Below are positions 1-24,300 of a stretch of 64,000 bases of DNA, piece after piece. The position numbers were made by a program, and so were the translations under genes. This stretch comes from Diospyros lotus (Eukaryota; Streptophyta; Magnoliopsida; Ericales; Ebenaceae), in contig NC_068342.1 of NCBI RefSeq assembly GCF_014633365.1, positions 3,334,622 to 3,398,621 of the forward strand, read 5' to 3'. Position 1 is the first letter of the stretch; each line of letters starts with the position of its first letter. The notes below the pieces were generated by a model, which saw nothing but the letters and a program-made list of their open reading frames with translations, was not told the origin of the DNA and ran no database searches.

Positions 1-13395
<13,395 letters not shown>

Positions 13396-13400
13396 TCACA

Positions 13401-13606
13401 CTGCACAATTATCCAAAACGCTAATTGCACAAAACACATACATAAATGGATATACATCAAATATGCAGAGCAATTTGCAGTTGATTCGGTTGCGAAAAAA
13501 CCTAGGAATTGAAAGTGAAAAATCATATGGGAGAACTGGACGTGTATACATACTTTGAAACAATGAACATGTATAGATGTGCGATTATCGGAGTGATGTA
13601 TCTCAC
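13401..13606 (-). other. Intron in the MIRO 5' UTR
   Basis: On the minus strand a donor (AACAAG|GTGAGA) at 13606 and an acceptor (GTGCAG) at 13401-13402 lie just upstream of the MIRO ATG at 13395. They join an upstream leader (about 13607-13800) to the first coding exon. Inferred from splice consensus only. Confidence 0.6.
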
Positions 13607-13869
13607 CTTGTTGTTGGAGATTAAGAACCCTAGATACGGAGGTGACAGTAGAGTTGGAGGGGGATGATGCTTCGGAATGAAGATTCCAGGAGTGGCGAGG
13701 AGTGAACGTTCTTGCCTTCTTGGACCCTTCGAGTGGGGGCTCAGACCCGTGTCGCAGAGTTATAACGAATAGCGTGAGCGCTCCACTTGATCAACGGCTT
13801 CGATGCTGCAGAGGATAATGGCGTTGTCAAACGGGTCGTCCCTATCACCTTTTATAGGAATTTTAATGG

Positions 13870-15227
13870 AGAGTGTAAGGAAAGTGTAAGGCTTAAATAT
13901 ATGACCATGCAATTTGTTGAGCCTACATCTTCAAGTACACACGTGTGTAAATGGTTAAAATAGTTTTTGCATTTAATCGTCTTGTCTCATTATCTATTGT
14001 TTAGAGTGAGAGGTATTTTAATAATATATTTCATCATCTTTTTGTATTAGATTAGATTTATTTTTATTATTTTAATTATATTGTATAATTCAATGTGTAA
14101 CAAGAAGATAAATAATATTTTTCTTAAATATAATCATTGGAATAGATTACGTTTATCTAATCGATCTTCTTGGACACATTTGTTATATGGCTATGATAAA
14201 AAAACAAGAACTTTGAGCATGATTAAAACCACCATTTTGATGTCAAGGAGGATTATAATCGTCAATCGTACTCAAACATATTGATTATATTGAATATTTT
14301 TATTATATAATTATAATAAAATATATAAATTTTTAAATCATTGTTAATACAATAAATGCTATGGAGAATATAATAGTTAAAAGTAGTTATTTTTAACATG
14401 CTCATAACAAACTTATGATAAAAAAAGCATGAACTCTAAACATAGTTCACAACAAAATTTATCAAGCAATAAAAAAAAAAAAACTTAATCAATAATCGTT
14501 ATGTCAAGTATGATTATAATTATCAAATAAATTGTTTTGAAAACACCTATCGTTGAGTTTTAATGAAATGTGTGCATTGTAAATGTGATTAATGTTTCAC
14601 AAGACATAGGTCGAGCGATTGAATGAACAATACGTTGATATCAATCTGGTAGGTTATGAGTTTGATCTTTATCTAACTCAAAAGCTAAAGGCCCAATCTG
14701 TTATTTATATTTTTTGGTGTAATTAAGGGTATGAGCATCGAAATCACACCAGAACAATCATCTCAAATGTGAACAATGATCTCAATGTTATGGAATATTA
14801 TAATTGTCAAACGAATCCTGTTTAATACCTTATCCCAAAGTTATGACAAAAAAACATAAGTTATAAATGTGATTATTAGTCTTGATGTAGGAAAAAAAAT
14901 TATTAAATAGAATACACTATCACCTTATAAACACGCATATATTTTATGAACACGCATATATTTTATGTTTGTCAAAATATAATAACATAAATAAAATATA
15001 TAATATGTTACATGTCAATAAAATAAATATTATAAGTTATAATAATATTATATATAATTTAATAATTAACATATATATTATAAACATATACATATTAAAT
15101 AAAATAAAATACATAATATATTAAGTTCTTATTTTGATTTTTTACATAAAATCTGAAAGGGTAATTTTATCCGAAAAATTTGGTTTCATTTTTCCATAAA
15201 TTTTACTTTTCCACCTCTTTTAGTAAG
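13870..15227. other. AT-rich intergenic region with degenerate repeats
   Basis: No gene seen. A loosely conserved block pairing a TATGAYAAAAAAA motif with a nearby GATTATAATNRTCAA-like motif recurs near 14190-14270, 14410-14530 and 14790-14880. This suggests an old tandem repeat with a period near 300 bp. The rest is low-complexity AT. Confidence 0.5.
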
Positions 15228-15670
15228 TGTTGTGACATGGATACAATAATAAATTTGTAAAATGGAAACGTCATCTTCAAACCGCCCGAGCTTGCAAAAA
15301 TAAGAAAATAGTCAGAGGGTACGGGGAGGCCTTGCACAAACACTCTGACGCTTCAGTTAGATATTGAATATAATGAAAGAAATGATATTTAAATAGTATC
15401 AAAAACCTCTCCCTTTTAGGAATGAATGACTTATTATTTATAGAAAAATATGAAATGATTCAAAATGTAACAAAATTGCAGATAATGCTTATCTTGATAG
15501 ATGATGCTCTTCTTGGAATATTCAAAAGAATTTTTAAATGTCGAACTTATCATGTTTGCGCGTTTTGTGTGAGACCCCCCGCATATGGGAAATTTATGCC
15601 TTTTAGCCCAAAAATACATTTTGAGCTTTTGGGCTTGACCCTTTAATGGACTTTTACCTATGACACAACA
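15228..15670 (-). repeat. LTR1 (443 bp, internally deleted)
   Basis: 3' LTR of minus-strand unit A. Compared with LTR2-4 it lacks about 105 bp, matching the stretch near 17555-17665 of LTR2. On the minus strand it is preceded by a polypurine-like AGTGGGAAG. Confidence 0.85.
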
Positions 15671-15734
15671 ATTGCTTCCCACTATTGCCTTTGACTGCAA
15701 GGCAAAATGAAGAGTACACTAACTATGCTTTACC

Positions 15735-15935
15735 GCTGTCGGGCTACTCGCAGGACAACGGTTTTATTTTCTCCTTATTGACGGGCTATGCGCAAGACAA
15801 TAGGCATTTTGCTCTTACCTTATTATCAGGCTACTAGCGAGACAATATGCTTGTTTTCCTTCATTGTCCGGCTATGTGCGAGATAATAGATTTGTTGTTT
15901 TTTCTCTCGTTGCCGGGCTATGTGCAGGGTAACGG
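15735..15935 (-). repeat. Tandem repeat type 1 in internal region A
   Basis: About five units of 45-55 bp, each with a GGGCTAtgcGcaaGACAAtag-like core. The same block recurs in internal region B at about 17890-18095. Confidence 0.7.
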
Positions 15936-16029
15936 GTCTTTTGATTTTTGCCATAATATTGCGGCTCCCTAGTTTCGTGTGTATATACTTGCTGAAATAT
16001 TTGTGGGCGACATTTGTAATTCGAAATAA

Positions 16030-16510
16030 TATCAATATTTTATTTTCACGGTTCGGTATACCATCTACATTCGCAATCCGAGAGTATTTTGTTTTCACGG
16101 TTCGACGTAACGCCTATGTCCGTACTGAGAGAGAATATTTATATTTTATTTTCGCGGTTCAATGTACTACTTACATCTGCAATTAAAGAATAATAATATT
16201 TTATTTTCACGGTTCGACATAACGTCTACATCCGCAGTTAAAGAATAACAATATTTTGTTTTTGCTGTTCGGCACAACACCTACGTCCGCAATTAAATAA
16301 TAACAATCTTTTTATTTTCGCGGTTCGACATAACGTCTATATCCGTAATTAAAGAATAATCATATTTTATTTTTACGGTTTGACATAACGTCTATATCCG
16401 CAATTAAAGAATAATATTATTTTATTTTCACGGTTCGACATGACGCCTATGTCCGGAATTAAACAATATTTTGTTCTCACACTTCAACATAACGGCTATA
16501 TCCGTATGTG
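16030..16510 (-). repeat. Tandem repeat type 2 in internal region A
   Basis: About nine units of 50-59 bp with the core CGGTTCGACATAACGTCTA followed by CATCCGCAATTAAAGAATAA. Units are diverged by point changes. A second array occupies about 18185-18660 in internal region B. Confidence 0.8.
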
Positions 16511-17278
16511 TTCGGGGCGAGTCTTTCGTCCACTCATGTTTATTGACCCCAAAACATTTTTACATAATTAATTAAAATTTAAACCAATGGTATGAGCATA
16601 AAGAAATTAATTAAACTGGAAAGAGGAAGAAAAAATTTCATGCCAGATCTGGAATAGATCTGGGTACCGAATCTTGCTGCTGCTTCTCACTTGCTTGCCC
16701 GCGTTGCCTTCTGTCTGGCTGTTGTGGCGTGATCTACCTTGCTTCTTCCTCTCTTGCTTTCTAAATTTACATCATTTTTTCTAGAGAAATGCTTCCTCCA
16801 ACAGTTATCATAATAATACAATATGTATGCATATGTACATATTTATGTAATACAACACAATGGCATAGGCATCTTTTTGGAAGCTTTTCTCAATATATTA
16901 TAATATGAATGCATATGTATATGATATGTATATATGTCCGTGTGATACAAAATAATGACAAAATTACTTCTTTCTTTTTTGTGATTCTATTTTTTGCCCA
17001 TCTAGTTTCCACAGGAAGCTTCTCATAACACACATAAATCTTTATGCCATTTTGTTTTCAATTATTTTTTATTTTTGCATAAAATAATAATTGAAAAATG
17101 AAACGATGGCAAGTGCGAAAAATATTAAAGGAATTAACGTACTGTTAATGAGATTATCGTACACGTATAATGCCTTATTTTCCAATTGATTTGATTTGGC
17201 TTCATGTGACTTGAAATTGTGTGAGAGCCATTATAGTATTAATAGGCTTTTTGGATGTTTCTCACAAACGGCGCCAAT

Positions 17279-17826
17279 TGTTGTGACTTGGATACAACAA
17301 TAAATTTGTAGAATGGAAATGTCGTTTTCAAGCCGATTGAGCCTGCAAAAATAAGAAAATAGTCAGAAGGCGCGGGGAGGTCCCCGCGCAAACACTCTGA
17401 CGCTTCAATTAGATATTGAATATAATGAAAAAAACGGTATCGAAATAGTATCAAAGACCTCTACCTTTTAGGAATGAATGACTCGTTATTTATAGAAAAA
17501 TATGAAATGATTCAAAATGTAATAGAATTGTATATAATGCTTATCTTGATAGATGGTGCTTATCTTATCCTTTTTAGGAATATAATTTATTAGGGATAAT
17601 ACTTATCCAAATATTTCATAACCATTTTAGAATTTAGAATTCGCTGTGGATAATTATTTATCATCTTCTTGGAATATTCAAAATGATTTTTAAATGTCGG
17701 ACTTATCATATTTGCGCACTTTGTGTGGGACCCCCCGCATATGGAAAATTTATGCCTTTTAGCCCAAAAAGACATTTTGGGCTTTTGGGCTTGACCTTTT
17801 AATGGGCTTTTACCTATGACTCAACA
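17279..17826 (-). repeat. LTR2 (548 bp), shared by units A and B
   Basis: 5' LTR of unit A and also 3' LTR of unit B. On the minus strand its 3' end (CACAACA) is followed after 2 bp by a TGGCGCCGTTTGTGAGAA primer-binding site (about 17259-17276). Ends are TGTTGAG/CACAACA. Confidence 0.85.
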
Positions 17827-18184
17827 ATTGCTCCCTATTCTCGCATTTGGCTGCAAGGCAAAGGGAATAGTACACTAACTATGCCTCACCGCTGTTGGAC
17901 TACTCGCAAGACAACGATTTTATTTTCTCTTTATTGCCAGGCTATGCGTAGGACAATAGGCCTTTTGCTCTTACCTTATTATCAGGCTACTAGCGAGACA
18001 ATATGCTTGTTTTCCTTCATTATCGGGCTATGTGCGGGATAATAGATTTGTTGTTTTTCTCTCGTTACCAGGCTATGTGCAGGGTAACGAGTCTTTTGAT
18101 TTTTGCCATAATATTGCGGCTCCCCAGTTTCGTGTGTATATACTTGCTGGAATATTTGTGGGCGATATCTGTAATTCAAAATAA

Positions 18185-18660
18185 TATCAATATTTTATTT
18201 TCGCGGTTTGGCATACCACCTACATCCGCAATCTGAGAGTATTTTATTTTCGTGATTCGACGTAACACCTACGTCCGCACTGAGAGAGAATATTTATATT
18301 TTGTTTTCGCGGTTCGACGTACTACTTACATCCGCAATTAAAGAATAATAATATTTTATTTTCATGATTCGACATAACGTCTACATCCGTAGTTAAAGAA
18401 TAACAATATTTTGTTTTCGTGGTTCGGCACAACGCCTACATCCGTAATTAAATAATAACAATATTTTTATTTTCGCGGTTCGACATAACGTCTACATCCG
18501 CAATTAAAGAATAATAATATTTTATTTTTACAATTCGACATAATGTCTACATCCGCAATTAAAGAATAATAATATTTTATTTTCACGATTCGACATGACG
18601 CCTACGTCCACAATTAAACAATATTTTGTTCTCGCAGTTCAGCATAACGGTTATATCCGT
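18185..18660 (-). repeat. Tandem repeat type 2 in internal region B
   Basis: Same 50-59 bp unit as at 16030-16510, again about nine copies in the same order. The two internal regions are therefore diverged duplicates. Confidence 0.8.
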
Positions 18661-19428
18661 ATGTGTTCAGAGCGAGTTTTTCGTCCACTCATGTTTATTG
18701 ACCCCCAAACATTTTTACATAATTAATTAAAATTTAAATCAATGGTATGAGCATAAAGAAATTAATTAAACTGGAAAGAGGAAGAACAAATTTCATGCCA
18801 GATCTGGAATAGATCCAGGTACCGAATTTTCCTGTTGCTTCTCACCTGCTCGCCCACGTTGCCTTCTGCCTGGCTGTTGTGGCGTGATCTGCCTTGCTTC
18901 TTCCTCCCTTACTTTTTGAATTTACATCATTTTTTCCAGAGAAATGCTTCCTCTAATAGTTCGCATAATAATACAATATGTATGCATATGTACATATTTA
19001 TGTAATACAATACAATGACATAGGCATCTTTTTGGAAGCTTTTTTCAATATATTATAATATGAATGCATATGTATATGATATGTATATATGTGCGTGTGA
19101 TACAAAATAATGACAGAATTACTTCTTTCTTTTTTGTGATTCTATTTTCTGCAAAATTGCCCGGGAAGCCTCTCATAACACACATAAATCTTTATGCCAT
19201 TTTGTTTTCAATTATTTTTTCTTTTTGCATAAAATAATAATTGAAAAATGAAATGATGGCAAGTGCGAAAAATATTAAAGGAATTAACGTACCGTTAATG
19301 AGATTATCGTACACGTGTAATGCTTTATTTTCCAATTGATTTGATTTGGCTTCATGCGACTTGAGATTGTGTGAGAGTCGTTGTAGTATTAATAGGCTTT
19401 TTGGACGTTTCCCACAGACGGCGTTAAT

Positions 19429-19968
19429 TGTTGTGACATGGATACAATAATAAATTTATAGAATGGAAACGTCGTCTTCAAGTCGCCTGAGCCTGCAAAA
19501 ATAAGAAAATAGTCAGAGGACGTGGGGAGGTCCCCGCGCAAACACTCTGACGCTTCAGTTAGATATTGAATATAATGAAAGAAACGGTATTGAAATAGTA
19601 TCAAAGACCTCTCCCTTTTAGGAATGAATGATTCGTTATTTATAGAAAAATATGAAATGATTCAAAATGTAACAGAATTGCAGATAATGCTTATCTTGAT
19701 AGATGATGTTTATCTTATCATTTTTAGGGATATAATTTATTAGGGATAATACTTATCCAAATATTTCATAACCATTTTAGAATTTAGAATTCGCTGTGGA
19801 TAATTATCTATCATCTTCTTGGAATATTCAAAAGGATTTTTAAATGTCGGACTTATCATGTTTGCGCGCTTTGTGTGGGACCCTTCATATATGGGAAATT
19901 TATGCCTTTTAGCCCAAAAAGACATTTTGGGCTTTTGGACTTACTTGACCATTTGATGGGCTTTTACC
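19429..19968 (-). repeat. LTR3 (540 bp, 5' end truncated at inverted junction)
   Basis: 5' LTR of unit B. Its primer site is mutated: the usual GGCGCC reads GGCGTTA on the plus strand. The terminal TATGACACAACA (plus-strand view) is missing; at 19969 the sequence switches to a polypurine tract oriented for LTR4. Confidence 0.85.
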
Positions 19969-19990
19969 AAAGGCAATAGTGGGGAGCCAT

Positions 19991-20541
19991 TGTTGTGTCA
20001 TAGGTAAAAGCTCATTAAAGGGTCAAGTAAGTCCAAAAGCCCAAAATGTCTTTTTGGGCTAAAAGGTATAAATTTTCCATATGCGGGGGTCCCACACAAA
20101 GCCCGCAAACACGATAAGTCCGACATTTAAAAATCCTTTCAAATATTCCAAGAAAAGGATAGATAATTATCCATAGTGAAATTTAATTCTAAAATGATTA
20201 TGAAATATTTGGATAAACATTATCCTTAATAAATTCTATCCTTAAAAAGAATAAGATAAACATCATCTATTAATATAAGCGTTATCTGCAATTTTGTTAC
20301 ATTTTAAATCTTTATATATTTCTCTATAAATAGGTAGTTATGCATTCCTGAAAGGGAAGAGGTCTTTGATACTTTTTCAATACCATTTCTTTCATTATAT
20401 TCAATATCTAATTGAAGCGTCGAAGTGTTTACGCGGGGACCTCCCCGCTCCCTCTGACTGTTTTCTTATTTTTGTAGGCTCAGGCGGCTTAAAGACGGCG
20501 TTTCCATTTTACAAATTTATTATTGTATCCATGTCACAACA
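19991..20541 (+). repeat. LTR4 (551 bp), inverted relative to LTR1-3
   Basis: Starts TGTTGTGTCA and ends TGTCACAACA, with a TATAAATAG box at 20325-20333. It is preceded by a polypurine tract (AGTGGGGAG) and followed by a clean primer site TGGCGCCGTCTGTGGGAA at 20544. Having a PPT on one side and a PBS on the other means it was once a middle LTR of a tandem pair. With LTR3 it forms a palindrome with arms of about 540 bp. Confidence 0.88.
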
Positions 20542-20676
20542 ATTGGCGCCGTCTGTGGGAAACGTCAAAAAAGTCTATTAATACTACAACGGCTCTCACA
20601 CAATTTCAAGTCGCATGAAACCAAATCAAATCAATTGGAAAAGAAGACATTACACGTATGTGATAATCGCATCAAT

Positions 20677-20741
20677 GGCTCAGGCGATTTAAAGACGACG
20701 TTTTCATTTTACAAATTTATTATTGTATTCATATCACAACA
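20677..20741 (+). repeat. LTR5: 65-bp terminal LTR fragment
   Basis: GGCTCAGGCG...ATATCACAACA matches the last 65 bp of LTR4. It is the right edge of the array and is followed by GTAGG. Confidence 0.8.
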
Positions 20742-21313
20742 GTAGGAATTACATTTTCACAAAAGCAATATGTGGTATACCAAAATTGAAAATATTATTC
20801 TTGTTAATAAAATTCTTAAAAATAATACTCTTTCCACTATCAAAAACCACTCATGTCACATAAGATACCTTAAAATTTTATAAATTACGTATATTCATTG
20901 ATGATAGTGTAATTTTTATAATATGAAGAATACTTGTAGTTTAGTAAAGTGAGAAAATACATAATTTACCCTAAAATTTGTAAGAAAAAGGTCATTTAAG
21001 GAAAGCAGTAGTTAATATTGGTTAACAAAAGGGCGGGACGGGCATAACAAAAAGTTGTAGTTCGGGGATAAGTGAAAATGAGTGCAAATTTAAGGGTAGA
21101 AAGTGTAATTAAACCTTTGTGTATTGTGAATCGTTTGGCCAAGTTCCAAACAGAGCCAAGGATAGAATAGATGTATCACCGACCCGAAGGCGAAGAACCG
21201 GCAAAATAGAGATTGACTGAGAGAGAGAGGGGAAAGAGAGAAATTCCTCGTGCGTTGGGCTCCGGTGTCCACCTTCATCCTCACCAGAAATAATCAACCG
21301 AGGTTGACGAAAG

Positions 21314-24300
21314 ATGATGTCCGGCAATTATACGGCGATCGACAGTCAAAAAGTCTCCGGATCTGTTCCTGTAATTCCTGCTCTGATTGTTCTCTTTCAT
21401 TCTTTGTTGATTACCTTCCAGATCTTACATTTTATGCGCTCATCTTCTTCGTAATTTCGCAGGCGGTTTCGGATTCAGCAGGTCACATCGCCGTTAAATT
21501 CAGCGGTAATTCCAACTATCAGGATCTGTTGTTGACAACAATTTTCTGGTTTATTTTTGAGACAAAATTTCTGTGCTATTTATGCAGATTCGAATCTCCA
21601 GACCTTTCCGCCTACAGGGCCGCAGGGGAAGATCGTTGGTGGCTCTGGGCCTCCTCGCGATGCGGATGGTGCGTACAATACATAAATATGCTTTACTCAT
21701 TTATACCACAAAACACAGCACGAGAAGGTCCTTTTCATGGAAAGTAGTGCTTATTTTAGTGTAGAAGTCTTGTGCTGTTTGATTTGTGGGTTTCAAATTA
21801 TGTGTGTGCGTTTTTTGTTTTTATGGGAGTTTGGGGGTGAGGTTATTGAAGATGCTGATACATAGTTTATCTCTTCCACAATTATATACATCACGATGAC
21901 GATGGTTATGAAGTTTAAATTGGATGGTTTGGTTCGCAAAGAATTGCTAGGGCCTAATACTAGTGCCAGTATTAAGATAGATTGAGCTAGATCTAGGTAG
22001 GTGTCAAGGATATCTGAATTGTCAGATCAGATGAATTCATTAAGTTTTCCTGATTTGTTTGTTTGCTAGTTCAATTACCACAGTAATTTCAATGAAACGA
22101 GGTACAAGCCTGAGAAGTCTCATATGCTCCATTGAGACTGCTGCAATGTGTGCACTTCCTGTTATAGAACTTTCACAACTGAAGAGCCCAGGTGTGAAAC
22201 AAAAGTGAACTGTCACAACCATGGCAGGGTAGTTGCCCACCAACTAATCAAGTAAAAACATGTCCTCTTCATTGCATTGCTTCAAATTGCTAAGGTTCTT
22301 GGTTGATGTTTCTGGTTCTCTTCGGCTTGGTTGAAGCATTTGCTAATTTCTCCAATTAAATTGTCAATCTTCTTATATAACAACTTACTCTTCCTTGTTA
22401 AAGAGGGAGTGGTTTTCATAGTGTCTAACTGTCTATTTTATCTCTTATCCGTGCAATATGAGGTTATTGGAGGATGGTGGTCCTCTCTTTTAGGCTCGCC
22501 AATTAACATCAGTCATTTGGGAGAGGGCTTCCCTCTGTTTTTACCCATGCTTGTAACTTAAATCCACTTGCTAGTGTGGATTCACTCCCCTCTATTTATT
22601 TATTTATTTAGGGGGGTGGGGGGAGAAGGACAATAATTTCAAGATTCCCAAAGCTTTGCACGGTTCAATTTTGGCATTTATGAAAGTTCAACTTCAACTT
22701 TACTAGTTCATTATGTTCTAAATAAAATCTGAAGGATTTAGGACTTTCATAATGTCATGTACCTAGGGTTGACCTAGGCTTTTGATAGGGAAAACAAATC
22801 TAGGGGGAATTAGACTGAAAAGGAGGGAAATGCAACAAGAAATGGGGAAGGATTATAGACAAAACAACAAGGGGAGATTAGAGAGAAATCAAAGGGATCA
22901 GGAGAGAGTTTAGAGGGAAATTGAGAGAGAATTGATGAGAGGGAAATGATTGAATTCAATTATCAATTCAAACATACATTCTCTAACTACCTTAGCTTAT
23001 TTATAGGATGTTCCAACCTATCTAATTGAGAAGTATAACTATTCTCAGCAACCTAGTAATGCATGTAAGCTAACTACTATTATAATGACAAGTACAGCCT
23101 CGGGGATCCTTGGGGTTTTGACAATTCCCCCCTCCTTGAGAGAGTTCTTGTCCCCAAGAACTTACAATGATTGTGTTGCTATTTTTTCATCCAATACCAG
23201 CTCTCTCTACCTAGTTTATTCTTCTTTCTTTCTCCATCTAGGCCTATTCCTCTTTGCTCTTATGTTCTCATCAACTGGAACAAAACCACAGGTTGTTACC
23301 ACAACTCGTACAATTGCAATCAAGGTTACATCTACCTCCAAGGTGTAATAGGCCATTTCCCTTGGGTCTGCAATAGCTACCCAATCAAGATTGTTGGTAC
23401 TCGCGGTCTGGGGATCTAGTATGGTGCCAAAACTTGTCAATATGTCCACATCAAGTGCCTTTAATGAATTTAGCCACTCCCTATCATAGTTAGCAACTGA
23501 AACCTGCAAACCTAAAGCCTTCAAATGATGATCATTCTGAAATTCACACATCCGACCAATTACCACAAGAAATGTTAGTGATGGAACACAATCTTTGTTT
23601 ACACATGTTTTGCTCATCTCATCATCTTCAATGTTGGTTGTTTTGAACCCAGAGGATTGTCTAACTAATTTTTCAGCTGCAATAGAAAAATGCTGAACAA
23701 GCATACTATCTTCCTTTAGTCTTAGGACCTCATCATCCTTATGAATAGTTTCCTTATAGCCAATATAAGACTGTTCCATCTGGATTGCCCGATTATAACT
23801 TCTTTGATTGCAGGTGGAGCGTCAAAGACTTGATCCAACCTAGAATCGCTGTCACATACATCACCACTCACAACCTGACCTGCTTTATAACCGGTTGCCC
23901 GATCAGAACTTCTTTGATTGCATGTAGAGCTTCAAAGACTTGATCCAACCTAGAATCATTGTCACATGCATCACCACTCACAGCTCCGACCTGCTTTATA
24001 ATCATCTTATATAACAAATCAATGTTTAATTCCAAATTTGATTGTTCCTTCAAAATCTAAGGAAGGACTCCAGCACCAACATCCGCATAGATGGATGGTC
24101 CTTTCGTTGGATTTGCCTGATTCAATGCTATTCCATCAGCATCTTTTTCTTTCTGTTTGCCGAAATACTCCTGAGGTTCACTTTCAACAGTTTCCTCTAA
24201 GAATTATCTGTTACGGTCGTAGTTATCTGAAACATCTCCTCCTGACTTATAGAAAAATTCGGTTGGAATGTTGACCTGATACATTTGAGACAACATCACT

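Larger units (their letters stand above)
15228..20741. mobile_element. Tandem and inverted array of a non-autonomous LTR retrotransposon
   Basis: The array runs LTR1 (15228-15670, -), internal A (15671-17278), LTR2 (17279-17826, -), internal B (17827-19428), LTR3 (19429-19968, -, truncated), a 22-bp polypurine piece, LTR4 (19991-20541, +), PBS plus 130 bp of internal sequence, then a 65-bp LTR end (20677-20741, +). Full LTRs start TGTTGTG and end CACAACA. Each LTR-internal border has ATTGGCGCCGTCTGTGGGAA or a variant, whose TGGCGCCGT start resembles the acceptor complement of tRNA-Asp used by many plant gypsy elements. No gag or pol ORF exists, so the family is TRIM/LARD-like. The array is flanked by GTAAG (15223-15227) and GTAGG (20742-20746). 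Confidence 0.85.

Noticed and set aside
15735..16510. Regular repeats considered as a CRISPR-like array
   Set aside because: Units are contiguous diverged tandem repeats without unique spacers in a plant LTR element.
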